Below, one piece after another: positions 1 to 12,500 of a stretch of 64,000 bases of DNA. Numbering within the stretch: position 1 is the stretch's first letter; each line of letters begins with the position of its first letter. The notes under the pieces are model-generated. The model was given only the letters and a program-made list of their open reading frames with translations. It was not told the DNA's origin and did not search any database. Both the position numbers and the translations under genes were made by a program. The DNA lies in the NCBI RefSeq assembly GCF_020921035.1, contig NC_063152.1:9872001-9936000 (forward strand), in the 5' to 3' direction. This DNA comes from Rhodamnia argentea (Eukaryota > Streptophyta > Magnoliopsida > Myrtales > Myrtaceae).

Positions 1-2602
1 TTTCTTTTCCATGTCGTGACAGTATGTTGCTGACATATCAAAAACAAGAATTTAGCCACAAAGGACCTCTAAGCTAATTGTCGATAGCAAGATCCTGCAG
101 CTAAAATCAGCATTACCCAAAACACAGACTCGCACTCTAAAGCTCTTCAAGTAGACAAATGTGGAACACAGAAATGGAGGCAAAGGTCTCCTTCTCCCAG
201 AACCAAGAGCAGACCAAAAGGCAAGCCTTGGTATAACAGGAAGGTTACTCCATCGTGACCTATACGGAAACAGCCTTTACGTCTGACCCTCGCAGAACCT
301 CGTGCACAAAATGCCCTTTTATGCAATCACCAAGCATAGTGCTAGATTGTTTTGACACTTAACAGCAAGTGATAGTAGAAGACTGCTGAGCTGTGACTGT
401 AATCCACTTAAGATCAAGGCCATCTCTCTAATTCATAAATCTAATAGGTTTTATGCGAAGACTGTTAAAAGTATTTTTTTAATAAATATATATCTATATA
501 TATACATTAAAGTAGAAATTATTTTCCGAAAGTAGACTTACATGAACACTTATTACAGACTGTATTCAACAACAAAAACGTTACTGCATTCAAATTATTG
601 AACATCCATATTGAGTCATACTTGATATTTCATAAAGCACTCTGATTTTGTGCAGTTTGAATGACACATTGCTTGCAAACTATACCAAAGTACAATTGAG
701 TTCACTTCTATGCAAATCTTCGACACAAGGGATCACAAACTATAGGATGCATGTGTCTGTCAGAGAAAATGATGTTATTGGGCCAAGTGGATCAACTGAT
801 CTCTGCAAAATATGTAGCACATCCACTTTAATTGGAATGAAATGAACACATCATATATATGTGCGCTATATTCTAAAAGAATAGGATTCCCCAACATGGA
901 GTCTCCTGTGATTCACAAAAGAAAGGGCCACACTCCCCCCATGATTCCACAATAGTAAAATTAGTTATCAAACATTACCTTTGTCAGCTGCCACCAAAGC
1001 CAATTGAGAAGTACGATATATGCCATTGGAGAACTCAGATTCTTGACTATTTGGAGCAGGAGAGCTTTTGAGAAGATAAAGACCTAAAGATAAATGCAAC
1101 AACTAAGTTGAATAAGCAATGATTGAAAATGCCTCCAAAATAGAAACAACAGATGACCGAATGAACAGACAAAGTTAAAGAATGTAACCCTATGGATGAA
1201 ACATTACCTGAGAGAATCTTGATTACATTTATAATCAGTCTTGTGAAAGATACATTGGAACCTTCAGAATCCAGCTTCCCTCGCATTTCAAGTAAATGAG
1301 TCTGTTCAAAGAAAACATACAGGGAATCAATGCAAACCAAATTAAGGGCAGTGGTGAATAATAGCTATGGAACTATAACACCATATTGTCCTATACCTGG
1401 TTATCGTTACTAAGGAAGGTTGCATTTTCCATGATCTTCAAACATTTTAAAAGCAGCACAAGGCTACTCAGATACACATCATTTTTAGCATCCCAAAAAG
1501 AAGGGTATTGCTCTCTCCAACCCTGCAAAGCAACAATGTATTTGAAGGGCTACATAGCTTTGAGAACAGCAATGAATATGAACATAATGCATAGATATAA
1601 ACAGAAAGAACAATCATGAAAAAAAAAAAAAAAACTCAACAATTCTCCAGGACAAGCACAAGTTCTCTCTTTTTTTTTTTTGGTCAGACACAAGAACTTC
1701 TTTCAATCATATCTAATTGTGAGAAACATTCAATTCTACGGTTTTTCATTTATGAAGGGCTCACTCTATTTTATTTCTTTGTCATAAATATGGAGTTTAC
1801 ATAAGATTAAACAAGACTCCAAACTGGTTCTTCTCCAGCAAGCAAGGATTCAACTCCAACAGTAGTTTATATTATTTCTAATTCAGGACACAATTTCTCT
1901 GGAGGGGTAGAAAGATGAGGACAGTTCCAGTGCTTAAAGCATTATATCCTGCGTAAACTCGGCCAACCCAGCCCAAGTAGGTGAACAAAATACTAGATCA
2001 AGCAAACATACAAGCTCACACCTCCATTATCGAATAGCAATGCATGGAGACCTCAAAGACAGCATCAAGTCCTCCAAACTCACGCAGTTTCTCCTTAAAG
2101 TTGCCTCCTGTCTTTCTTACAATCCCAGAACTTTCTGCAAGAATTAATTTGAAACATAAGTCTGCATTCAGTGAGGACTACGCTAGAAACAAAGGAAGCG
2201 GCAAGGACATATAACTTACAAATACTCTGCTATATTTATAACACGCAGATTAGGAGTTAATCTTCCAAAAGTTGCAACAAAATCAATGACAAGCATCCCA
2301 TAAACTTTAAAGCAGATCAGAAGACGAACAAGGCAGACTATGAGATGGTTTGCTTTTGAACGAGTTACAAGGTTTATAGAAAAGATAACTCAGAATTTTG
2401 AAAAGAAAAATTCTTCCAGCAGTCGCTGAAAATCACTGGACATAATTGAGAAATTGAGTATGCAGGCTTTCACCATTACAGTAGAAAGGTAAACATATAT
2501 GCATTTTCCTGATGTGAGAAGATGAGCAGGCACAGAGAACTTATCCAGACACGGGTGTTAAGAAAAGGAATGGTGGTTCAGTCAAAACAACTACTGTGGG
2601 GG

Positions 2603-2643
<41 letters not shown>

Positions 2644-5600
2644 ATTACAATTTACAACAGAACACCAATAAAGCCATTGGGTCACAAACCTCCAAAGTAC
2701 ACCAACTAAGTCCAAAAATTTATCTAATTATGTAGCCAACTCCACCTAGTGGGATAAAGCTTAAGTTGTTGTAGTTATTGTTATTTTTCTGATGATGTAC
2801 ACAAAAAGTAATCTCTTGCATATTCCCGGTTAGCTAGCCAGTGCCATCAAGATAAGCAACATCCCTCATGTAATCCAAGAAAAGGCCCACTACATCTATA
2901 CCAGGAAACAAAACTAAAGAGCTTTTTCAGAGAGATGGAAAAAGAGTTTGATTTGGTTCATAGTACCTTCAAGAGCAATGGTAGATAGACTAGCTTTCTC
3001 CATAGTCAACAAAGCTATCCACTTGGGGCTTAACTCAGGCCTCTGAATTCCACTATCATGCAAAAAGCTTGGCTTCAGTTCCTTGCAACTTACAAAAATT
3101 TCCTTCACTCTTGATATGATATTGGCAGAGCCACTATCCTTTTTGTTCATCCCCCCATTGAATATCTCAGGACCCTTACGTAATCCTAGAAGCTTAGAAC
3201 CAAATTGGGAGACCTTGTCTTCGGAAGATGCAGAGACAATTGGTTTCAACATCTTAACAAGGAAATTAATGCAGCTTGGTGATTCCAAAAGTTGATCGTC
3301 TTGACCCTGAGATTGTAATTCAGATATAAATCAGGCCTTTGATTAACAAAAGGAGACTTAAAGAACACACATTATTCAAAGCTGCAGATTAGATCTATAT
3401 AGAGAGAAGTTTGATAAAGGATGCCATGCTACAAGATCATCCTCAAAAGCAGATAGAATAATTTACAACTCATCCACTTCTATTGCTTTTTCAGGACCTA
3501 ACACTCCTGATAATGAAATGATTAGTTTTTCCCTGTTTGAGTTCTGTTGGGTTCATATTTTCCTCAGGTCAATGCATGCATTATTCTGCCTCCCTCCCTC
3601 CCTCCCTCTCCCTCTCTCTCTCTTTGAGGAGGGAGGGCTTGCTGCTTCAAAATTCCAGTTCCAATAGCCTTTGGAAATTCAAACAATAGATACCAGTATA
3701 ACCAGAAAGTCACTGGTGACTTCATATGTAGTATCTAAATGCATAGAACGACAAAATGAAATCAGTTCACCAATGATGAAGTGACAATAACTGGCACATC
3801 GTTCATAATAATATCGTTGATGGATCCAATCTATATATATCAACCTACGAAACTAACAGACAACTAAGTGAAAAGCTTTAGTGACAGTCATCATTCATGT
3901 CTTGTCCATAAATACTATACGATAGCAATGACATGCTCAGCAATTTCAGTCCCAGCTATATGAAGATACCCTAACAGGAAAGGGTCATTACATCCTCTAC
4001 TATCAAAACATTGTACGAGGTGCAAGACTTATATAGGAACAGCGATGCTGTTTTCTTCAAAGGGATCAAATTACTTGCGACACTTGTTCAGATGAAAGTT
4101 CAATTCCATCGATGCACATCAAGGGAAGCTGAAAAGAATTCACTCTATTGCATGCAGATTTTGAATGACTTACGTCACCAGTCAAAAGATAAAAGAGGGT
4201 TGCTGCAGCCAGATTACTGGGTGAGTCATCAAAATTGAGACCTATAAGAGCATCGATTATAGTCTTCGCAATCCTGAAAATGAGACATTATGAATGTCAG
4301 TTTGAGTAAGCCAAAAAAGATTGCAACATTGACTAATGCATGAAAAGCAGAATACATATTCCATCCTCTATTTCTAAACAGTGTGAGCGACTCCAAGAAG
4401 ATATTGTTAAAAAGGATCGGAGGTAGATAATTTAATTCAACTAGAACGTCCAAACTAGGATATTGAGAATTGTAATAAAGACATTATTGGATTATATGGC
4501 TATGGGGAATCCCTTCGAAGACTTCTCTCCTTTCTCATCATAGGTAAATAATAGGACAGCTGCAGTCAACAGCAGGATGGCATCACACTACTTCAACAAG
4601 AAAGGAACACAGTTTTTGTTGGGGACATATCTAGAGCTGAAGATACTTTAATCTGCATTCTTATTCGTTACTCCACAATAACGTTTGTGGATCAGGAGAA
4701 GACAGAACTGTAAGAAAGCCATCAGACAGCTAGCGGGATAATCTGAAAATCTTGGACTCGACTCCACAAATTGCAAAGTGCACTATGGTTTTTACTGGAG
4801 CTTCACACATAACATCGTGGATGCCATCTGGTTTGAGCATTACAGCCATATGAATGGCAAGGAGCTTGTACACCAAGGTCAAAAGTTGAAATTTATCACT
4901 CCATCGTGGCCCGACTTCATGGAAACAGACTCTTTGGAAACTAGGGGTAAGCCTGCGACCACCAAACCCTCCCCAAACCCCCCAATGCCGGAAGCCTTGT
5001 GCAATGGGACACCATGCCTAGACAATCCTAAATAGGTGTTCCCTTTCTTTAAAGGCACTTATGGAGGAGAAGGAACCACATTATTTTTGAACAATTACAA
5101 ACGATGCCTCTAAGTTTGGAATCCTTTTGTTACGCCATTTATCCGGCTCCTCCTATCTGGATTAAATGCTTCATTCATTCTCTTAAGAACTTGAATTATA
5201 CCCTCCTTTTTTCCTAACAGAATGGTCGCAATAGTCTCTGCAAACGGTGCAGACCACTAATCCTTTGGTTAACTAATTCTCCATGAATTCTTTCTAAGAG
5301 AAAAGTTCTAAAGGACTTTAATACGTCAGGATCTAAATTTTGGTTCATCAAAGCAATACAACAGCAGCCAGGGGACGTTGAAGAAAAAATTGCTCAGGCA
5401 GTGAGGTATTCAGCTGCTTCTCTGCTGCACAACTAAGAAGGGAAATATATACGCTTGCAGAAGTTCATGGAAGCTATACCTTAGATTTTTCATGTTATGT
5501 CATGCATAACATTCAGTGAACAAATCCAAAGTTGAATCTGGAATCCTATAAGCTGGACACATAAAAAAACCAACAAAAAGCTCTCGTGCATTGCTCCTAT

Positions 5601-6635
5601 AACAATGCAATGCTCATACCATATATTGCTTACTTCCAATTTTGGCTTTCCACTTAAATTACCAACCGCTTTGAAGCTATAATGAGAAGATTGATGAATT
5701 TATGAACTTTCGTAGAAAGAAAATAGGAAACCCGAAAACTCAGCTCAAAAGCTCACTGGCCGCAAAGATGAACTTCTGGAGATTTCCTCATGTCTTAAAC
5801 CATACAGTTACTGTGATGAAATTGTGAAGCGTTTCTTGGAAACAGAAAGCTCACAGGACTAGAAACTCGAATCTCAATTAAACAGCCTTTGGTATTAAAA
5901 TTTCAAGATCAAACTCAAGCCCAACCCACCAAAACATCAATTCCTCTAACATCTTCCCAAAACTCAAATTACCGGATCCCCTAGTTTTGATGAAACACAA
6001 CAGTTCTAATACCCATTAATGCGCCCTCCAACCACCAACACGAACAATCACATGCCCCCAATTAGTCGCACACCTCGAAAATAGACAACACGCCCAAAAA
6101 AGAAAACATTTTTAGCTAAGCAACATACGTACCCTTGAGTCCTCAAGAGCCTCCTCTGCTGGGCAGTGCCGCAAATCCCCAACAAGGACAACAAACTCGC
6201 CCTCCGTATCCTCAGGGGCTGCCCCTTCCTCAGCCCATCTAGGGCGAAATTCACCTCGTCCACATGCTCCATCATCTCCCCGAACTCCTGCGTCTCCATC
6301 AGCGTCGACGTTGCCCTCAACACCGAGTACTCCACGTAACCCTTCGCTCTCTTGCTCTCCCCGTTCCTCGGCTTCTTGGACTTCCTGGGCACTCCGCCGC
6401 CTCCGTACCCGTCGCGGAGACCATCCTCCACCGCCAGGGGTTGACTGAAGGGGTCGGAGTCGTAGTACGGCAGGTTGTGGGCGGTTGAATCTTGGGAGGA
6501 GAAGGGGTAGAAATCTTGAGCCGTCTCCTGCGAGGAGAGGGAGTCCCTGTAGGGGTCCAAGATCGAGTCGTCCATCGAACCGGAGTAGCTCCGAGAAATG
6601 CCGCGGTTCCTGCGACCGTAAGTCCGGACGATCAT
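1..6635 (-). CDS. WAPL: WAPL (wings apart-like) cohesin-release protein, 5' part of gene
   Basis: Plant WAPL removes cohesin from chromosome arms in prophase and meiosis and acts in the nucleus. The start at 6635 gives MIVRTYGRRNRG, the conserved plant WAPL N-terminus. Exons read on the minus strand are 6635-6133, 4273-4174, 3306-2967, 2134-2022, 1522-1397, 1301-1208 and 1083-979. All have GT..AG borders and the phases close, giving about 460 residues. Recognisable blocks are a Ser/Gln-rich N-terminus, then FDDSPSNLAAA, LLESPSCINFLVKMLKPIVS, RPELSPKWIALLTMEKA, GIVRKTGGNFKEKLREFGGL and SLVLLLKCLKIMENATFL, in the family order of the WAPL helical-repeat domain. The family is about 850-930 residues long, so the C-terminal half lies left of the window. 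I found no convincing exon in 1-978, which I read as intron. Family assignment is firm; exon ends are by eye. Confidence 0.93.
225..330 (+). repeat. Au-like tRNA-derived SINE remnant
   Basis: The segment reads like the 5' half of plant Au SINEs: AAGCCTTGGTATAACAGGAA (box A region), then a GTTACTCC..GTGACCTA stretch, GGAAACAGCC, a CTCGCAGAACC-type stretch, and GTGCAC followed by a CCCTTTT end. It is diverged and lies in the WAPL intron. The match is to my memory of the family consensus, not to an alignment. Confidence 0.5.
2606..2639. repeat. (GA)17 microsatellite
   Basis: A perfect GA dinucleotide run of about 34 bp inside a WAPL intron. Confidence 0.97.
2735..2785 (+). repeat. SINE 3'-tail remnant
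   Basis: CACCTAGTGGGATAAAGCTT followed by a TTG/TTA-rich run is the typical 3' end of a plant SINE family that ends in (TTG)n. It lies in a WAPL intron. The body of the element is not clear. Confidence 0.45.
3589..3624. repeat. (CCCT)n/(CT)n simple repeat
   Basis: A CCCTCCCTCC.. tract grades into CTCTCTCT, inside the WAPL intron upstream of the exon at 3306-2967. Confidence 0.9.
4855..5050 (+). repeat. Au-like SINE in WAPL intron 1
   Basis: The segment matches the Au SINE layout: a CCAAGGTCAAAAGTTG region, GGAAACAGACTCTTTGGAAA, GGGTAAGCCTGCGACCACCA, CCCTCCCCAAACCCCC, and CGGAAGCCTTGTGCAATGGG. It is longer and better preserved than the copy near 225. An open frame across it is a by-product, not a gene. 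Confidence 0.65.
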
Positions 6636-7618
6636 CGCACCGGAGGGGAACCGCGAGAAGACGCCGTCGCTCCTAGCTTTCTTGGACTATCGATTCGATT
6701 CGACTGGAGACCGGAGGAGGATTTTCAATCTGGGGGGAGGGGCGGGGTGTTCGTTTAGGGAGCCCGAGAAGAGGAATTCGAGAAGAGAGAGATAGGAATT
6801 GAACTTGAAGGTGAGATTTGGGTCGGGGGACGGTGAGAGAGTTCTTGAATTGAGCTGAAGAAGAAGAAGAAGATGGAGGAAGGAGTCTTTGTTGGAGAGG
6901 GGTCCGAGAGACAAGTGGTTGGATTTGCCGATCTTGGGTTCGGATTTGAATTTTGTGACCCGTTTTCCGGTTTGGTTCGTGGAATTCCGTGCGCCGTCGT
7001 ATCGCTGAGATATTAAGGGGAACGCAGACGCTAGCTAGCGATTCCTCAACTTTTTCTTCTTCTTTTTTCTTTTCGGATTGAATTTCTGAACTTACATAAA
7101 AAAAAATCTTTATTTGCGTAACGAGGACGTAGATCACCACTGAACGAACACCGATTTTTTCCCACCACGTCATGTGGGTTATGTACAGGAGGAGGCTATT
7201 GTGCCGGCCGTCGGTGAGGGCCCAGCTTCCGTCGTTGACGACGGTTGACGCCACCGCCATCAACCTGGGAAGACCATAGACCAGAGTGTTGTGACCTCGA
7301 ATCATGGTGGTTCGACCTAGGTTCGTGGCGGCAGAGATAAGGAAAAAGAGAGCACTGCCACAGATCTCCAGTGGCCGGCTGTGACAACAGTATGTTCGAG
7401 GACAACAAAGAAGGTATTTCCGACGCCGGGGAGGGGGGCACGGGCCTATTCTTCTGCGGCAGCTTCATCGGAACAAGCAAATGCTCATGCAATGCAGCGG
7501 CAAAGGTGGCGTGGCTTCGGCTAAGCACGACAAGGTCCCTAAGCCCTCGTTATCGTCGCACCCAAACTCGAGTTCACCGAAGCTGATGTCAAGCAGATTT
7601 ACTGCCTTGGCAATGGTT
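6636..7618. other. WAPL upstream region, no gene seen
   Basis: This is the 5' leader and promoter side of WAPL. The leader just upstream of the start is rich in GA on the plus strand, hence CT on the transcript strand. Short open frames on both strands (for example 6673-7305 and 7196-7528) show low-complexity composition and no family resemblance, so I treat them as chance. Confidence 0.5.
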
Positions 7619-8042
7619 AGGGGTGATAAAATAAATCTAGAACCCATATTTCATAGTGATGAGTCACAAACGAGCTACTTAAATTATAAAAAGTGAGTTA
7701 TAAATGGATTACTTATGAAGTTAATGGATCCTAAATAAATTTTAAATAAGTCATAAATGGATTAATTAAAAAAATATTTAAAAAATTAGCAATATATATA
7801 TTTAAAAATATGTAAGAACAAATTTTTTGTAAACTAGATTTTATTATTGAAGTGTTTTAACAATATAAGTCAAGTCGAATATGATTTTTTTTTTATCGGG
7901 AAGTGAAATATGGATTGAATTGGATATGGATTACTAGATTTATATAACATAAAAAGAGGTCAAAACGAATTAAATGGAATAATATGAGTCGAATTATATT
8001 TCACCCAATCCAAACCCGATCCGATCCATGCATTTAACACCG
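7619..8042. mobile_element. AT-rich hAT/MITE-like remnant
   Basis: The left end is GGGGTGATAAAATAAATC and the right end is ..CATTTAACACCGCG. The ends are weakly inverted (GGTGATAAA against GGTGTTAAA on the reverse strand). The interior repeats ATAAATGGATTA-type words and has no coding frame. A target-site duplication is not evident. Confidence 0.35.
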
Positions 8043-8846
8043 CGAGCTATGTCAAGCCACCCCATCGACCATCGTTGCCTGCTGTGCGTGCGCTTCTAAC
8101 CTACAAGCTCTGTTTCAAAACATGCTACTTTACCTCCTTCATTAATGAGTAAACAACCTTCTATGTAATTAATCAATCTCCAGGAATTAATTGTGTTTTG
8201 ATTACACCGCGGAGAGCTTTGACTAATCCGCGAATTGGCATGTCCTTCCAACGGCGGCAGCGGCGTCGGCTCTGCTTCGGGAAGCAGCTTGGAGCTTTGG
8301 TTAGGTTTTAATTTTTTTTTTTCCTCCTAATTTTGGCTCAAACACAATTTAATGATATCGCCAAAACCGTTCCCATTTTCAAGACATGGATTTCCTAGCA
8401 ACGAATATGAAGTAACAAACACCAAGTTAACGTCTCGCAGGCACATCCATCACATGATATACTCTCTCTTTCCCTTCCATCTCCTTGTTAATGGAGTAGA
8501 AGCATGTTGAACTGCATAGCTGGATCTTCCTTATTATTCAGCAGCTCCCAATCTTCTCGTGAAAGATGGATTCTTATACTCAATCTCAAGCATTTTCAGC
8601 TTCTTCCCCCCTTTCTTTGGCCCCACGACGAAGCACTGCAGATAGATAGCGCTAGATAGACACAGAACAAGTTCGCGATACAGAGAAACAAGGGTCGATT
8701 TGTTGCTGCACCTATAATGCAATCCACGTCGGGTAACTGGATATGATGTGAGAAGTTGAAATTCCGACTCTTACACGGATATGAAGTGGGAATCCCCATG
8801 AACACGGCTACACTTAAACCAAAAATAACATATATTGATTTAAGCA
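8043..8846. other. ABCI12 3' flank, no gene seen
   Basis: This lies downstream of the ABCI12 stop codon and upstream of WAPL. The part closest to the stop is probably ABCI12 3' UTR. The rest is AT-rich with no recognisable element. Confidence 0.4.
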
Positions 8847-9487
8847 TCAAACAATCAAGTAATCAGATAGAATCGCTGCACCTACAATGCCCATCAGCCA
8901 CATTAAGGAAACAGTATCTGCTATACCATTGGATGAGGTCGATGGAAGATAAATTTTGTGATTGTTGCTGTCGCCCCTGAAGCCTCTTATAATCATCGCC
9001 TGTCAAACCCATTAATTTGAAGAATCAAAAGACAACAAAGCACAAATGGGAATCTGCTTTTAAAGCTAAGCACTGTAAACTGGCACTATTGGACAGCAAA
9101 GTTGAATCTACATCAGCCTTGTTTTTTATAATTCTCGAGTGATATCCAACTGGGCTTTAAATGAACACTAAAGAGCCGACAGATAAATGAGCTTCAGGAT
9201 CTTGTTAGCAAACGAACTGGTTACTTACTCTTAACAGTCAAAGCAAAACGAAAATCGGAGATTCTGATTAATACCTGAACTACTGGACTCAAAACCACAT
9301 AAGTAGAGACACAAAACCAAGAATTGAAGTCCCTACTTCTACATTTTCATCTCAAATTTCACATACAGGTCGATCAACACTTGCTCCTTTAGGGTTCCAA
9401 TGAGATATTCAATCTCAGTTCACAGACACTAAGGTAAAATTAGATGCATTGCCACTCCAATCTGACAGCCTCGAGGCAGAGCTGTAC

Positions 9488-9541
<54 letters not shown>

Positions 9542-12500
9542 CTGTACGCGCACCCTCAAATCAAAGTCACGCACAATCAATTTGTCTCTGCAACAGTTTC
9601 ATTCACTTTTGGAGCAGAACCTTTGAGAAAGGATCTTAAAGTTTGCTTAAAATCATGTAAAAAATTGTCTGACATACCATCACACTAAGAGAATTTTTTT
9701 TTGGTTCAAAAGAAAATAATGCATATTCTGAAGTGGCATATTGCTAGATATAACAGCTGTGCTAATGAGCAAAAAATTGCAGATAGACCACACTAAATTT
9801 CAGCTGAAACTGAGAATATAACAAAGCCTCTAGACTGCATATGTCATAACATTACATCAAAATCAAGAAGTACTAGCTTTGCAATCCCAGATATAAGGAC
9901 ATTAAGTAACCCTATCAAGCATGCCTAGATAATTCCGAATGTGAAAGACTTAAGCCCAAGAAGTCCATATCTTTGACTAAGGTTTTCCAGATGGTGTCGA
10001 GCCAAGGTGACAGGTGTCTATAAAAGTCCATACATGAACAGAAAATAGAGTAAAACTATCATAGCAGCATTGTCCAATGGACGATTTCCTAAATGCGGCT
10101 TAGGTCTATGCTTTAGTATCATTGGCTACAAACAGATTTCTTTATTTGTTCTCCAAATTGGTATTTTCCATTTTCTCGGAAGTGGGCTATTGTAGCGTAA
10201 GATTGAGATATGAACCAGTAATTTCCATTCAATTCATCGTGCCATGAACCTTTTGACAATGCAAGTGATGAGAAAAAAAAATCGTCTAGTTATCAGAAAA
10301 GGGTTAGAGAATTTCTCAGTTGGCAATTGGTGGACAAAGAGTGCAACACTTCGCTACAGAAATTTGAAGAAGGAACTATAATTCCAGATGGTAAACCTGT
10401 GAGATCTGCTCGGCATGGGTAAATATATTTTTGAAGATGCGACGAATGTAGGAAACGAACACTGCATAATAAGAACCAATACAACATAATTAGTAGAGTA
10501 ACCATAAAAGTTGAATAGCGGGCAAAACATAAAAAAATTCTTTATAAGACATCATAATGTACCCACACTCTTCATCATGTTTTATCTTCAAGGTTGTGAT
10601 CCTTTGCATGTAGTTTTACATAATATCAAAGAATGACTATTGAAGGAATGTGAATTAGGCAATGGAAAAAAAGAGAGAAGTGAACTAAATAAGTTTGGCT
10701 ATACTGTATGCAAAAAGTTTCAAGAACAAGATGAAAGTGTAATGACTACTGAGACAGCAAATAAATATAAATTCATGCTCCTGGCCATAGGGGCAGACTC
10801 CTGTGAGAACAGATTAATATAATTATTAAATGAATATCACAATGATATTGATTGAGAGTTCCCACCAACAGAGAATTTATATTATGATAGATTGTTAGCA
10901 ATAGTATTATTCTTCTAACTGCAGACTAGTAAGTCATACTTGCATGAGTTGGAGCTTCCATAAGCATTTCTGCATGCAAGCATGAGAGAGAGAGAGAGAG
11001 AGAGCAGGGGCAAAAAGGACAGGTGTCTTCCTTTCTGCCCTCCGCCCACAAAGCCAAAAACAAAATAAAAAATTAACTGAAGAAAAGGAGGACATAAGAT
11101 GCATGGGAGCAAAACATCAGTGGATCTCCATCACCGTGACTAAAAGATATTGAACCCGAGATATTTTGTCATGTCCGTATAAAAGAGAATTAAAAAGTAA
11201 CCAGTGATCTGACTAAAAAGTTCCACTTTCCATGTTGACCAAAATCTTCTCAAAGCCAACTAAAAGATGACTAAAAGCCAATAATGGATGCCAGCGATAA
11301 AGTTGTTACCATCAATTGTCTCCATCATGGTCAACTTGTGCCAACTTATCCTACGAGATACTATTCCAAGTGCCACATTACGGACCTGCCATGTAAAGTG
11401 GACATTTCAAACATATGAGACTAAGCAGGAAACCTAACAAATTGATACTGAAGAAACTCATCCAATCAATTATAATCTTACCTCATCAAATACAAGATTG
11501 ATGAACCTTAATGAGAGCAAGAGGGTGAGGATAATTTCAGCAACTGGCACACCAACGTAACTAAATGGGAGCATATACCACTTCAAAGCAGATGCTAGTT
11601 GTTCCGGTGTTGTAGTTGTCAGGCAAAGGCTCGCACCTTGGAAAATCTTCAAAAGGAAGAATGACCTCTCCTCAGGATTATCTTATTTTCAGTCTATTCA
11701 TGCAATTGATAGAACTTGAGAACATGAAAGTTCAATAAATTGAATATACCACTGCAAGGAAAAATTTAATCACTTCTCTTTGAAGAAATGTTTCTTAGGA
11801 GTACCATCCCACATCAATCTAAAATAAAGAAAATAAGGCGAGTATATTGGCTCAAGTATCCAACTCCACGTTACTGAATTCACTGTGAACTAGATGTCAC
11901 TGAATTCGGTGTAAAGTGCAACTAAATAAGGATAATTTTAAGCAACTCACAGTGAATGTTAAACAAGCAGCTGTGCTAGCCACAGACAAGCCCTTCCTCG
12001 TAAATCGTAGCGGTCCCAGCTTCATAATTAAGTAAGAATAACCTTCAAAAGATGGAGGAACCTTGGGCAATCCGACCATTGCTGGGGGTGGGGTTCTTGA
12101 CTGCACTAATGGAGGCACGCCATCTGATCCGAATCCCAACATTAAAAAGAGAATGCCAGAGAGCAACGATACTCTTCCCAGTTGATCCTGTAATAGCTGA
12201 ACAAGTAAATAGGAAATTCCACCAGAGGTGAAAAGGAAAGATAAAATTCGGTAAAGAAACAAAGCACGGTCATTCTTACATGCTCTCTATCAAAGAATAA
12301 ATAGGATGTCCAGTATGATATGTAGTTGACCGTTCAGAGTTAAATCATATTAGACTGTTCAGCTGATTCCTCTTTTTAATTGTCCCTTAATAAACGATCC
12401 TCAAACGGAATGACGCCAAGAGGTGCATTTTATAGCCAGTTCAACAAAGAGACAAACACAAATATAATGAACAACTGTAACTGAACAGAGGCATGACTAT

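Noticed and set aside
4778..5035. 85-codon plus-strand frame in a WAPL intron
   Set aside because: It runs through an Au-like SINE and is not protein coding.
6673..7305. 210-codon minus-strand frame upstream of WAPL
   Set aside because: Low-complexity Ser/Pro/Arg content from the GA-rich leader, no family resemblance, and it overlaps another unrelated frame.
9444..9688. Two frames encoding Ser-Leu and Thr-His runs
   Set aside because: Translations of the CT/CA microsatellite in an ABCI12 intron.
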